Of a stretch of 64,000 nt of DNA, positions 51,775-61,163 are shown in pieces. Below the pieces are notes generated by a model. The model made no database searches, was not told the DNA's origin, and saw only the letters and a program-made list of their open reading frames with translations. The stretch is taken from the NCBI GenBank assembly GCA_045615765.1, contig JAZLFM010000054.1:44753-108752 (forward strand), written 5' to 3'. Positions within the stretch are counted from its first letter, which is position 1. Each line of letters starts with the position of its first letter. The stretch is from UBA1715 sp045615765. GTDB lineage: Bacteria > Bacteroidota > Bacteroidia > Bacteroidales > UBA1715. The translations under genes and the position numbers were made by a program.

Positions 51775-52338
51775 ATGATTAACTCTCAAGACATTAAGAA
51801 AGGTGTTTGCATCCGTATGGATGGTAAAATTTATGTTTGTATTGACTTCCTACATGTAAAACCAGGTAAAGGAAATACAATTATGCGTACAACATTGAAA
51901 GACGTTATCAACGGTCGCGTTTTGGAACGTCGATTCAATATCGGTGAAAAATTGGAAGATGTTCGTGTAGAACACCGTCCTTACCAATATTTGTATCAAG
52001 AAGGTACTGAATATGTATTCATGAACCAAGAAACATTCGAACAAATCAATGTTATGCATGATTTGATCAACGGTGTTGACTTCATGAAAGAAGGTGATGT
52101 TGTTGACGCTGTATTTGATGCTTCTACAGAAACATTATTATACGCAGAAATGCCACAAATGGTAGTTTTGGAAATCACTTACACTGAACCAGGTGTAAAA
52201 GGTGATACTGCAACAAACGCTATGAAACCTGCAACTGTAGAAACAGGTGCTGAAGTTCGTGTACCATTGTTCATCAACACTGGCGAAAAAATCAAAGTTG
52301 ATACAACAACAGGTGAATATAAAGAACGCGTAAAATAA
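51775..52338 (+). CDS. efp: Translation elongation factor P
   Basis: A 187-residue protein that rescues ribosomes stalled at proline runs. Three OB-like domains: KOW-like (about 1-62, with FLHVKPGKGNTIMRTTLKDV), a middle domain (QYLYQEGTEYVFMNQETFEQ) and a C-terminal domain ending with TNTGEKIKVDTTTGEYKERV-type motif (INTGEKIKVDTTTGEYKERV). The tip Lys is in PGKG, the site modified in E. coli by EpmA/EpmB; which modification this species uses is unknown. The SpoIIE-type phosphatase gene begins 12 bases downstream. Confidence 0.96.
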   Translation: MINSQDIKKGVCIRMDGKIYVCIDFLHVKPGKGNTIMRTTLKDVINGRVLERRFNIGEKLEDVRVEHRPYQYLYQEGTEYVFMNQETFEQINVMHDLINGVDFMKEGDVVDAVFDASTETLLYAEMPQMVVLEITYTEPGVKGDTATNAMKPATVETGAEVRVPLFINTGEKIKVDTTTGEYKERVK

Positions 52339-52350
52339 TTTCTATGAGCA

Positions 52351-53598
52351 ATGGCTATTGTTGATTTAATACGGCAAAAGTTTGAGCTTGCCGATTTCAA
52401 GCTCAAAACATTGTTGGATGTCACAATGGCGATAAATGCAAATTGCTCTGCAAAGGAACTCTTACAGAAATATCGCAGTATTCTTTGCGATGATTTTGGT
52501 GTTGCTCGCTTAATTGCATTTGCTTGCAATCAAAATTGGAAAAAAGTAATATCTGTAGGTGTACCTGATGAATTAGGTAATAACGCCGACGAGGTTTCGT
52601 CGGCGTTACTTGCTTTTAAGGATGTAACCTATCTCAGTCCTGAAGACAAAAAGAATCCTATATTAGAACCTTTCGACGTTCTTGTTACTGTTTACCACAA
52701 AAACATTCCTTTATCCTATATTTTAATTGGAGATGTTTCCGCCGACGAAACCGTATTTGGTATCAACTATTTGGAACAAAATCTGAATGCCATACGAACA
52801 TTGTCAAACTTGATTGTCGTTGCCTTAGAAAACAAACGATTATACAAAAAAACTTTGGAACAAGAATCTATGAAAAAAGAGCTGGAAGTTGCATCGAAAA
52901 TGCAAGCAATGCTTATTCCCACGCAGGATTCTCTTCCAAAAAACAAATACATACAAATTGCATCGTACTATCAACCACACTCTATGGTGGGCGGAGATTA
53001 TTATGATTTTCTACAATTAAATGAGTACGAGTATGGATTTTGCATAGGTGATGTTTCTGGGAAAGGTATCGCTGCCGCTATCCTAATGTCGAATTTCCAA
53101 GCCAATTTGCGAATTCTTTTCAAACATAAAGTTCCACTTACAACTTTAATAAAGGAATTAAACCAAATCGTAAACAAAAACGCACAAGGCGACCGATTCG
53201 TTACATTTTTTGTCGGTATTTACAATGGCAAAAAACACTCTCTTCAGTATGTAAATGCCGGACATAACCCTCCATTACTTTTAAGTAAAGAAAAAGCACA
53301 GCTACAATATCTTACAAAAGGTTGTGTTGGTTTAGGAATGCTTGAAGAAATACCTTCTATTACAGAAGGCGAAATACATATATCGGCTGGCGATAAGTTG
53401 TTTTGCTACACCGACGGCTTAATAGAAGCTGAAAACAATAACGATGAATCTTTTGGAACAATTCCAATAGAAGGTGCTTTAACCATAGATGGCTCGTCGT
53501 CCGACATTGTTCATTTTCTATATAATGAGCTACAATTATTTTTGGGAGATAAACCTTGTGGAGATGATATTTCAATGCTTGGCATTGATTTCTTATAA
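52351..53598 (+). CDS. SpoIIE/PP2C-type serine phosphatase with GAF-like sensor
   Basis: A 415-residue soluble protein. A GAF-like N-terminal domain (about 25-170), a coiled-coil linker (TLEQESMKKELEVASKMQAM), and a PP2C-type phosphatase (about 195-415) with metal Asp in GGDYYDF, IGDVSGKGIAAAILMSNFQA, FCYTDGLIEAEN and GDDISMLGI. RsbU/SpoIIE proteins dephosphorylate STAS anti-anti-sigma factors in partner-switching systems. No STAS or kinase gene is in the window, so the target is unknown. Cotranscription with efp is likely from the 12-base gap. Confidence 0.93.
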   Translation: MAIVDLIRQKFELADFKLKTLLDVTMAINANCSAKELLQKYRSILCDDFGVARLIAFACNQNWKKVISVGVPDELGNNADEVSSALLAFKDVTYLSPEDKKNPILEPFDVLVTVYHKNIPLSYILIGDVSADETVFGINYLEQNLNAIRTLSNLIVVALENKRLYKKTLEQESMKKELEVASKMQAMLIPTQDSLPKNKYIQIASYYQPHSMVGGDYYDFLQLNEYEYGFCIGDVSGKGIAAAILMSNFQANLRILFKHKVPLTTLIKELNQIVNKNAQGDRFVTFFVGIYNGKKHSLQYVNAGHNPPLLLSKEKAQLQYLTKGCVGLGMLEEIPSITEGEIHISAGDKLFCYTDGLIEAENNNDESFGTIPIEGALTIDGSSSDIVHFLYNELQLFLGDKPCGDDISMLGIDFL

Positions 53599-53608
53599 CA
53601 AAACCCAC

Positions 53609-54589
53609 CTACGATAATTTTGCCCGTAACTTTTGTACCTCTTCTTGTAAATCTATTGCAAAATTTGCCGACAATTCATCACAATCATTTATTGTCTTCT
53701 CTACAAACAATCTATATTCACGACTCTCGGGATTAAAAGGTCTATGAGCAACAGCTTGTTTTATTGCCTGTACTTTTTTTAACAATGTACCTGTTTCCTG
53801 CGATAAATAGGTATTTTGAAATTGTTCCCAAATATATTCCACAGCCTGCGCGCTTGGATGTAACATATCGTCGGCATAAAATCTATAATCCCGCAAATCA
53901 TCTAACAATAATTCATAAGCAGGAAAATAATCGATACCATCACAACGATTCTGCAACTCATCGATAGCCAACAACAAGGTAGATTTACTTATTTGATTTT
54001 GATGAGCTCCATCTTTCCAATGACGAATTGGACTGACAGTAAAAATAACATGAAGATCAGGATGTTGCTCCCGTAACAATGCAACAGTTTCTTCCAAAAC
54101 CGATACACATTCCTCTACCGACAAACGTCGACGAACAAACTTATTTGCAGGAACCTTATGACAATTACATACAATTTCTCCTGTATCTTTATACTGATAC
54201 ACCCATGCTGTCCCTAATGTTATCAGCACATAATCTACAGACACAAACTTATTCTTATATAAATCCAATTGTGACTGTACTGACTGAAAGACGGACTCTT
54301 TTTGTACCGAAGAAAAAGATGTATGTAGTAAAAACGATTGCCAAATATCATTCAAAGAAAACACATCGTTCTCTTGCAAACTTCGTTTTCCTAATAATAA
54401 CTCCACATTCGTTTTTATTGAATATGGATTATAAATTGTACCAAACGGATTTACTAAAATAGGAAACTTATATTCAGCAAGACGGTTTCCTATAGTTTCA
54501 GAGAAACAAGAGCCAAAAGAAATCCCTCGTTGTGCATACGAAATCGCATATGCACTTCGAGGGACATCTATTTGTGTGCGAAATTGCAT
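53609..54589 (-). CDS. GSCFA-domain protein
   Basis: A 326-residue protein with the family-defining N-terminus GISFGSCFSETIGNRLAEYKF and PFGTIYNP. The GSCFA family is an SGNH-like hydrolase fold, with a Ser in GSCF and later LVTLGTAWVYQ-type (LITLGTAWVYQY) and FTVSPIRH-type (FTVSPIRHWKDGAH) motifs and a DxxH-like MLHPSAQ near residue 250. Substrate unknown; acyl or glycan ester removal is plausible. The start overlaps the gltX stop by one base (TAATG), so it is coupled to it. It converges on the SpoIIE-type gene. Confidence 0.92.
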   Translation of the reverse strand: MQFRTQIDVPRSAYAISYAQRGISFGSCFSETIGNRLAEYKFPILVNPFGTIYNPYSIKTNVELLLGKRSLQENDVFSLNDIWQSFLLHTSFSSVQKESVFQSVQSQLDLYKNKFVSVDYVLITLGTAWVYQYKDTGEIVCNCHKVPANKFVRRRLSVEECVSVLEETVALLREQHPDLHVIFTVSPIRHWKDGAHQNQISKSTLLLAIDELQNRCDGIDYFPAYELLLDDLRDYRFYADDMLHPSAQAVEYIWEQFQNTYLSQETGTLLKKVQAIKQAVAHRPFNPESREYRLFVEKTINDCDELSANFAIDLQEEVQKLRAKLS

Positions 54590-56127
54590 TATTCTGCAAC
54601 TTTTATCGTATCCAATGCTTTTTGTACACGAGCTATTGTTTCGTCTTTTCCAATCATTTCGAAAATATCGAACAAATGGGCACCCATACCAGCACCAACA
54701 ACAGCAAGACGCAAACAGTTACAAACTTGACCAACATTCCATTGTTTTTCTTGAATCAAAGCCATTGATTTTGCTTCCAACGTTGCCGAAGTATAATCAG
54801 TTTCTTGTTTTAAGAAATCTAAAAAATCTTGGATTTGAGCAGGAGCATCTGCTTTCCAACGTTTTTTAATTACTTTTTCATCGTATGATTCTGGAGCAAC
54901 GAAGAAGTAATATCCTTGTGACCATAAATCTTGTACAAAAACGATTCGCTCTTTTATCATATCGCATACCTTAGCGACATATTCCGAAGAAGCTTGTACA
55001 TTCTTTTCTGCAAGAATTGGAGCAAATAAATTTGCCAATTCACTACCAGATTTACGACGTAGCCACTGTTGATTGAACCATTTTGTTTTTTCAGGATCGA
55101 ATTTCGAACCAGATTTTCCAACACGTTCAAGAGTGAATTCGTGTATCAATTCATCCATAGTGAAGATTTCTTGTTCTGTTCCAGGATTCCATCCCAACAA
55201 AGCAAGCATATTCACAAACGCTTCAGGCACATATCCTGTTTCTCTATAACCAGAAGCTGTCTCACCTTCATCGCCAACCCAAAACAAAGGGAACACAGGG
55301 AAACCAAGTTTATCGCCATCACGTTTACTTAATTTTCCGTGCCCAACAGGTTTTAAGATAAGTGGAAGATGAGCAAATTTTGGCATTACATCTTCCCAAC
55401 CTAATGCACGATATAATAACACATGCAAAGGCATACTTGACAACCATTCTTCACCACGAATCACATGAGAAATCTTCATCAAGTAATCATCTACAACATT
55501 AGCCAAATGATAAGTTGGCATACCATCTGATTTGTACAACACTTTATCATCCAATTCATTTGTATTGAAGTGAACATCCTTACGGATTTCATCATACAAA
55601 TAAATATCTTGATTTTCAGGCATTTTAAAACGAATCACAAAGTTTTCACCTGAATTCAATCGTTTTTCTACTTCTTCTTTACTCAAAGCCAATGAATTGC
55701 AAAGCTCCATTCTTGTTTTGTAATTGTACACAAATGGATTCTTTTCTTGCTCACCTTTCTCACGCAATTTTGCCAATTCTTCAGGAGTATCAAAAGCAAA
55801 ATATGCATTACCTGATTCTATCAACTGATACGCATATTGCTTATACATTGGTTTTCTATCGCTTTGACGATATGGTCCATAAGGACCTTCTGGCGTTACA
55901 CCAATACCTTCATCGGGATTTATACCACACCATTTTAAAGATTCTACTATATATGCTTCTGCGTTTTTCACAAAACGAGTTTGATCGGTATCTTCTATAC
56001 GAAGTAGAAAATCACCACCATTTTTCTTTGCAAATAAATAATTGAATAATGCAGTACGAACACCACCCATGTGCAATGGTCCTGTTGGACTTGGTGCAAA
56101 ACGTACGCGAACTCTTCTTTCTGCCAT
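54589..56127 (-). CDS. gltX: Glutamyl-tRNA synthetase
   Basis: A 512-residue class I synthetase charging tRNA-Glu. HIGH-type motif GPLHMGGVRTALFNYLFAK, RIEDTDQTR, EGPYGPYRQSDR, and KMSKS-type KLSKRDGDKLGFPVFP; the C-terminal helical anticodon-binding domain (about 330-505) ends LDTIKVAE. No zinc-binding Cys cluster is seen in the usual position. The length is typical. It is cotranscribed with the GSCFA gene. Its cognate tRNA-Glu is 12 kb away. Confidence 0.97.
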   Translation of the reverse strand: MAERRVRVRFAPSPTGPLHMGGVRTALFNYLFAKKNGGDFLLRIEDTDQTRFVKNAEAYIVESLKWCGINPDEGIGVTPEGPYGPYRQSDRKPMYKQYAYQLIESGNAYFAFDTPEELAKLREKGEQEKNPFVYNYKTRMELCNSLALSKEEVEKRLNSGENFVIRFKMPENQDIYLYDEIRKDVHFNTNELDDKVLYKSDGMPTYHLANVVDDYLMKISHVIRGEEWLSSMPLHVLLYRALGWEDVMPKFAHLPLILKPVGHGKLSKRDGDKLGFPVFPLFWVGDEGETASGYRETGYVPEAFVNMLALLGWNPGTEQEIFTMDELIHEFTLERVGKSGSKFDPEKTKWFNQQWLRRKSGSELANLFAPILAEKNVQASSEYVAKVCDMIKERIVFVQDLWSQGYYFFVAPESYDEKVIKKRWKADAPAQIQDFLDFLKQETDYTSATLEAKSMALIQEKQWNVGQVCNCLRLAVVGAGMGAHLFDIFEMIGKDETIARVQKALDTIKVAE

Positions 56128-56204
56128 TTCTTTTTAAATTTTGAGACAATTTAATGCATGCTGATTATCAAAGTATTACACAAAACAACATACAATTATG
56201 CGCG

Positions 56205-56212
56205 CAAATATA
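56205..56212 (-). promoter_or_regulatory. -7 promoter element of gltX
   Basis: TATATTTG on the minus strand, 77 bases upstream of the start; leader of about 70 nt. Confidence 0.5.
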
Positions 56213-56317
56213 CGGCATTATTTTGAGTATGAAAATTTATTTTTCAAAACAACCATAGATAGATAATACAAAACAAATAAGATCTATAAAGAAACATAAA
56301 ACGTTAATTTTTAGCTA

Positions 56318-56348
56318 TTTGAGAGAATCCAACAACATATTATATTTG
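56318..56348 (+). promoter_or_regulatory. Bacteroidota promoter of the ORF6N gene
   Basis: TTTG (56318-56321), exactly 19 nt, then TATATTTG (56341-56348), a full consensus -33/-7 pair, 25 bases upstream of ATG 56374. Confidence 0.85.
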
Positions 56349-56373
56349 CAACACACCTAAATTTATAACCAAT

Positions 56374-56964
56374 ATGCAGCAAAACGAAAAACTTCAAACA
56401 TTAGGAATTGAAGACATTAAAACAAAAATTTATGAAGTTCGCGGCCTAAAAGTAATGTTAGACAAAGATTTAGCAGAATTATATCATATATCTACTGGTA
56501 ATCTAAATAAGGCAGTAAAGAGAAATCTAGAACGTTTTCCCGAAGATTTTATGTTTAGACTTTCCGACGAAGAAAACAAAAACTTGATATTCCAAAATGG
56601 AATATCAAGACATGGAGGTTCTCGATACACACCTTACGCATTCACTGAACTCGGTATAGCCATGCTTAGCAGCGTATTACAATCCCCTATCGCTATACAA
56701 ACGAACATATTTATAATGAGAACGTTTGTAATGTTAAAAAACAATATCTCTGAGCTTCAACAAACTAACAGTAAAATCGAACAACTTCGACTCGAAATTC
56801 ACTCGTATATCGAAGATATTTTACATGATCAAAACGACATCAACGAGGATACTGCAACCCAACTAGAACTAATAAACAAAGCTATTGCAGAGTTACAAAA
56901 CGAAAAAGTTAACAGAGAAAAATTCAACAAAAGGAAACCTATCGGATTCAAAATAGAGAAATAA
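56374..56964 (+). CDS. ORF6N-domain DNA-binding protein
   Basis: A 196-residue protein with an N-terminal ORF6N domain (about 12-100): IYEVRGLKVMLDKDLAELYH, NLNKAVKRNLERFPEDFMFR and RYTPYAFTELGIAMLSSVL. The C-terminal half is a long helix/coiled coil rich in Asn and Glu. ORF6N domains come from phages and other mobile elements and are widespread in Bacteroidota chromosomes; a DNA-binding or regulatory role is inferred. It stands alone: no other phage gene is near. It is convergent with the BASS-type transporter, whose stop is the next base. Confidence 0.92.
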   Translation: MQQNEKLQTLGIEDIKTKIYEVRGLKVMLDKDLAELYHISTGNLNKAVKRNLERFPEDFMFRLSDEENKNLIFQNGISRHGGSRYTPYAFTELGIAMLSSVLQSPIAIQTNIFIMRTFVMLKNNISELQQTNSKIEQLRLEIHSYIEDILHDQNDINEDTATQLELINKAIAELQNEKVNREKFNKRKPIGFKIEK

Positions 56965-57927
56965 TTATTGTTCTCTCTTTTGCATATAGTTATCCCATTT
57001 CACGAAAATATTTGCCAAAATTGTTCCCGAAATTGAATGCCATACACACGACACCGCAGACACAAGAGCAGCCTCCGGCAATGTTGGGAAATGCTTTGTT
57101 GCCAAGTTTGTTGCCAAGCCAGCATTTTGCATACCTACTTCTATTGCAATAGTACGATTTTTAGCCTTCCCCATCTTCAATAGTTTTCCTATGGTAAAAC
57201 CTAATAGATAACCTAATGCATTATGACAAAATATCGCTATAAAAATCACAGCACCTGATGTAAAGAATGTACTTCCATTTGTGGCAACAACTCCACCTAC
57301 GATACATGCTAATCCGATAACAGAAACTCCAGGCATAACTAAACGTATGTCAACAAACGTTGCTTTTTTACCAAAGAAATAATTTAATAAAAAACCTATT
57401 GTTACCGGCATCAATGTCACCAACAATATAGATTTAAACATTCCCCAAGCGTCAACATCTATTGCTTCACCTGCAAGATTCAAGACTAAAATCGGAGTAA
57501 CTATCGGCGCAAGAAGCGTCGTGACAGTTGTCATTCCTACAGAAAATGCAACATCGCCCTTACACAAAAACGACATAATATTGGAAGACACGCCACCCGG
57601 ACAACAACCAACCAATATCAATCCTACACCAATTGCCGGATCTAAATGAAACACACGAGTAAGTGTAAATGCAATAAGTGGCATTATTGAGTATTGTGCC
57701 AATGCTCCTATAACAATATCCAATGGACGTGAAACCAAAATTTTAAAGTCTTCTATTGTCAAGGTCATACCCATAGAAAGCATAATTATTCCCAATACTA
57801 ATGCTTGAATATCTCCTTTTACCCATAGAAATAAATCAGGAACAAAGAAGGTTATAATAGCAATACAAATAATAAAGATAGATGTATTATTCGATAAAAT
57901 CTGACTGATACGCTGTAATGTTTTCAT
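56965..57927 (-). CDS. Bile acid:sodium symporter (BASS) family transporter
   Basis: A 320-residue inner-membrane protein with nine to ten helices: FIICIAIITFFVPDLFLW, ALVLGIIMLSMGMTLTIEDF (sodium-site helix), GLILVGCCPGGVSSNIMSFL (the GxxxxGCCPGGxxSN crossover motif) and EVGMQNAGLATNLATKHFPT. The family imports organic anions such as bile salts or pantoate with Na+. The start is ATG 57927; it overlaps the last 41 bases of the MATE gene, so translation is probably coupled. It is the last gene of the TAL-KR-KS-MATE block, so its substrate could be related, but that is speculative. Confidence 0.93.
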   Translation of the reverse strand: MKTLQRISQILSNNTSIFIICIAIITFFVPDLFLWVKGDIQALVLGIIMLSMGMTLTIEDFKILVSRPLDIVIGALAQYSIMPLIAFTLTRVFHLDPAIGVGLILVGCCPGGVSSNIMSFLCKGDVAFSVGMTTVTTLLAPIVTPILVLNLAGEAIDVDAWGMFKSILLVTLMPVTIGFLLNYFFGKKATFVDIRLVMPGVSVIGLACIVGGVVATNGSTFFTSGAVIFIAIFCHNALGYLLGFTIGKLLKMGKAKNRTIAIEVGMQNAGLATNLATKHFPTLPEAALVSAVSCVWHSISGTILANIFVKWDNYMQKREQ

Positions 57928-59302
57928 AATCAAATTCTTTCTTTATCGGTTCTAAAACAACTTTGTTATAATAGTAAATCAATAAAACCGCAGTTATGAT
58001 TGTAGCCAACAAATCGGCTATTGGCATTGCCATCCAAATACCTTGTAATCCCCAATATAATGGTAACACCAGAATTAAAGGAATTAAGAATAACACCTGA
58101 CGAGAAAGGGAAAGAAATATCGAAATCTTTGGTTTTCCGATAGACTGAAAAAAATTTGACACAACAACCTGAAAACCTATCAATGAAAACATAAAAGTAT
58201 AGACTTTCATTCCATCTTGTATCAATGTAACCATAACTAAATCATCGCTAAACAAATATGCAATATGAATCGGGAACAACCGCATGACAACAAAACCAAC
58301 AATTGTAATACATGAGCCCACAGCTATTGTTATCCATAATGCACGAAACACACGCGAGAATTGTTTTGCACCATAATTATACCCAACAATAGGTTGCATT
58401 CCTTGTGCAAGACCTAAAACCATAACGGTAAGCAAATTCACGACTGTACTAATAATACCAAATGCACCTATAGCATAATCTCCGCCAAAATTCCGTAATT
58501 GCCAGTTCATTATCGCAATAACAAAACAAGAACAGATATGAATACAGAAAGGCGACAATCCTATAGAAAAAATATGTTTCGCTATGCTCCACTGTAATTT
58601 GAAAGCTGATGATGTAAAATACAACTGCGATTCTTCCTTACAAAAATGAGCTACAACCCAAACCAGCCCTACAAGTTGTCCAGCAACAGTAGCCATGGCT
58701 GCTCCTTCTATTCCGAAATGTAAGCGATAAATCAACACATACACCAATATCACATTCACAATCATTGTAAGCAACACCGACAACATTGCCTTTATTGGAT
58801 AGCCCGAAGCACGCATAATTGTGTTCAGACTAAAAAATAATTGCGACAAAGGATTTCCTATAAAAATAATTTGCATAAAAGCACGAGCATACGGCAACGT
58901 TGAACTACTTGCTCCTAACAAAACCAAAATATCATCAAGAAAATATAAGCCTATGAATGAAATAGCAATACCTATTATTAGATTTAGCAATAAAGCATTA
59001 GCCAAAGTTCGCATAGCATCTTCCTTGCGATTTTCACCCATACGGATAGAAATTATCGTTGCCGCACCAGAACCTATCAATGTTCCAAAAGCGGTAGCAA
59101 TATTCATTAAGGGTAAAGTTATCGTGAGCCCTGACAAAGCCAACGCACCGACAACCTGACCTATAAAAATTCTGTCAACTAGATTATATACCGACGAAGC
59201 AACTGTCGCGATAATCGCAGGTAAAGAATATATCAACAAAAGCCTTCCTATAGGCATTTGTCCTAATTCTCTTTCTACCCGACTTTCGATTTGCTCCGAC
59301 AT
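57887..59302 (-). CDS. MATE-family efflux transporter
   Basis: A 471-residue inner-membrane protein with 12 helices in two halves; motifs IYSLPAIIATVASSVYNLVD (N-half) and RIFIGQVVGALALSGLTITL, PIVGYNYGAKQFSRV between the halves. MATE proteins expel organic cations or drugs with Na+ or H+. It starts 8 bases after the KS stop, and its gene ends inside the BASS gene. In a pigment-type cluster an exporter might move product or precursor outwards; a general drug exporter is the alternative. Confidence 0.95.
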   Translation of the reverse strand: MSEQIESRVERELGQMPIGRLLLIYSLPAIIATVASSVYNLVDRIFIGQVVGALALSGLTITLPLMNIATAFGTLIGSGAATIISIRMGENRKEDAMRTLANALLLNLIIGIAISFIGLYFLDDILVLLGASSSTLPYARAFMQIIFIGNPLSQLFFSLNTIMRASGYPIKAMLSVLLTMIVNVILVYVLIYRLHFGIEGAAMATVAGQLVGLVWVVAHFCKEESQLYFTSSAFKLQWSIAKHIFSIGLSPFCIHICSCFVIAIMNWQLRNFGGDYAIGAFGIISTVVNLLTVMVLGLAQGMQPIVGYNYGAKQFSRVFRALWITIAVGSCITIVGFVVMRLFPIHIAYLFSDDLVMVTLIQDGMKVYTFMFSLIGFQVVVSNFFQSIGKPKISIFLSLSRQVLFLIPLILVLPLYWGLQGIWMAMPIADLLATIITAVLLIYYYNKVVLEPIKKEFDYENITAYQSDFIE

Positions 59303-59310
59303 TATGTGCT

Positions 59311-60531
59311 TTATATTTTTTTCACTATCAAAGCACTATTTGTTCCACCAAAGCCAAACGAATTCGATAGAAAAGCATTGATTGTTTTTGGTGTTGCTAC
59401 TGTAGCTATATTTAGATTTTTCGAATATTCATCTGGTTGTTCAAAGTTTATATTTGGAGCAACAAATGAATTATGCATCATCAATAAAGAATATACCAGT
59501 TCACTAGAACCAGCCATCCAACACTCATGCCCTGTCATTGACTTTGTGGAGCTTATAAGTGGACGAACACCACCAAACAAAGAATCTAAAGCCATAGCTT
59601 CATACATATCACCTTGTGCAGTAGAAGTAGCATGTGCATTGATGTAATCAATATCTGCTATTCCCATTCCTGCATCAGCAAGTGAACGTTCCATTGCAAT
59701 TCTTGAACCTATATCACTTGGCTGAGAAATATTTCCTCCATTTGACGAAAAACCATAACCAACCAATTCTCCAAGAATTGTTGCACCACGTTTTACTGCA
59801 TGCTCATATTCTTCCAAAATAACCGTAGCAGCGCCACCACTAGGAACCAAGCCATCACGACCGGCATCAAATGGACGAGAAGCTTTAGTTGGTTCATCAA
59901 CTCGTACAGAAAAAGTATTGATACCATCAAAGCTACCCATAGAAAGATAATTGGTTTCTTGAGCTCCACCACACACAATCATATCCTGCAATCCTTGACG
60001 AATAAACATCATACCCAAGCCAACTGCATGTGAACTACTTGCACAAGCAGCACTTATAGTCATATTTATGCCTCGTAGTTTGAAGATTGTAGATAAATTC
60101 ATTGTAACCGTAGAGTTCATAGACTGAAAAATAGCCCCTGAACCCATCAACGTAGTATCTTTCTTCTCTAACGCAACGGTATGCGCATCAATAACGGCTT
60201 TTGCCGAAGAATCGTTTCCATATAGAATACCGACTTCGTTTTTTTCTAAATAATCGGCATCAACACCAGCAGCTTGCAAAGCTTCAACTGTAGCCATATA
60301 TGCATATTCTCCCTGTTCAGGTAAACATACTCGCGAACGACGATCAAGCAAACCTTTCAATTGAGGACGTTCAACTATTCCCGTCAATGGAGAACGATAC
60401 CCATATTCTGTTCGTTTAGGATCTATTCCTATACCTGATTTACCTTCGCGTAAAGAATTTGTTACTTCTGCTATATTTTTACCCAAACAGGAATAAATAC
60501 CCATTCCTGTTATAACCACTCGCTTTGCCAT
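59311..60531 (-). CDS. Beta-ketoacyl-ACP synthase (aryl-polyene/FabF-like)
   Basis: A 406-residue condensing enzyme joining malonyl-ACP to a growing acyl chain. The Cys-His-His triad is complete: Cys163 in ISAACASSSHAVG, His300 in DYINAHATSTAQGD and His335 in SSTKSMTGHECWMAG. GFGGTNSALIVKK closes the fold. The middle has the DxVPSGGA-type (GLVPSGGAATVILE) motif. It is KAS I/II-like; placement between TAL, KR and MATE genes favours a secondary-metabolite KS (aryl polyene/flexirubin type) over housekeeping FabF. No acyl-carrier protein gene is in the window. Confidence 0.92.
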   Translation of the reverse strand: MAKRVVITGMGIYSCLGKNIAEVTNSLREGKSGIGIDPKRTEYGYRSPLTGIVERPQLKGLLDRRSRVCLPEQGEYAYMATVEALQAAGVDADYLEKNEVGILYGNDSSAKAVIDAHTVALEKKDTTLMGSGAIFQSMNSTVTMNLSTIFKLRGINMTISAACASSSHAVGLGMMFIRQGLQDMIVCGGAQETNYLSMGSFDGINTFSVRVDEPTKASRPFDAGRDGLVPSGGAATVILEEYEHAVKRGATILGELVGYGFSSNGGNISQPSDIGSRIAMERSLADAGMGIADIDYINAHATSTAQGDMYEAMALDSLFGGVRPLISSTKSMTGHECWMAGSSELVYSLLMMHNSFVAPNINFEQPDEYSKNLNIATVATPKTINAFLSNSFGFGGTNSALIVKKI

Positions 60532-60552
60532 CTATACTGTTTTCTTTCTATT

Positions 60553-61101
60553 CTACCACTCTATACCAAAACGCAAAGACGCTCCTGAGAAATCAATTTT
60601 TTTGGAATATTCTTTATAAGTATCTGTTTCCATATTCCATTCAGTCGTAATATCCTCGAATGGTTCATAATACGATAACGCTGCAGATATGGTCAATGCA
60701 AAATCTTTTTTTGTTGCAAAACGAACACCAAAAGATAGATCACCATACGAACCCATATCAGCACCAATATAAGAACCCAAACGAGCACTTAAACATGGAG
60801 AAATAACTCTATCGTTCAAAAACACATGTTTTATTGATGTATAGAATGGTAACACTACATATTCACCAGAACCATTTATACCAAATCCTATACCTACAAA
60901 TGTATGACCATTAAAATAAAATCCATGAGTTGTAGATATTGCCACAGAGTTATTTTCTTCGCCCCAGAAATGGAAACGATTTTCTTGTTCTACAAAACCT
61001 TGATACCCTTCAGGAATACGAATTGAAACTGTTTGTTCCTGAGCATTACTTACTATTGCAAGACTAATAAGTGCAATACATGTTACAATAAATTTTTTCA
61101 T
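60553..61101 (-). CDS. Small outer-membrane beta-barrel protein
   Basis: A 182-residue protein with a signal peptide (MKKFIVTCIALISLAIVSNAQ) and then alternating strands (STTHGFYFNGHTFVGIGFGI, ISPCLSARLGSYIGADMGSY, SFGVRFATKKDFALTISAAL) with a C-terminal aromatic end GIEW. It looks like an 8-stranded barrel (OmpA/OmpX-type) of unknown function. It lies between FabG and KS on the same strand; 62 bases separate it from FabG, and an imperfect TATAAATTTTG element may give it its own promoter. Confidence 0.85.
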   Translation of the reverse strand: MKKFIVTCIALISLAIVSNAQEQTVSIRIPEGYQGFVEQENRFHFWGEENNSVAISTTHGFYFNGHTFVGIGFGINGSGEYVVLPFYTSIKHVFLNDRVISPCLSARLGSYIGADMGSYGDLSFGVRFATKKDFALTISAALSYYEPFEDITTEWNMETDTYKEYSKKIDFSGASLRFGIEW

Positions 61102-61163
61102 AATAAAAAATATTTAATTAATAATAACAATCAAAATTTATACCAATTTAGACAATATAGTTT

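Noticed and set aside
56374..56964. Prophage remnant around the ORF6N gene
   Set aside because: No integrase, capsid, tail or att-like repeats are near; flanking genes are housekeeping (gltX) and transporters.
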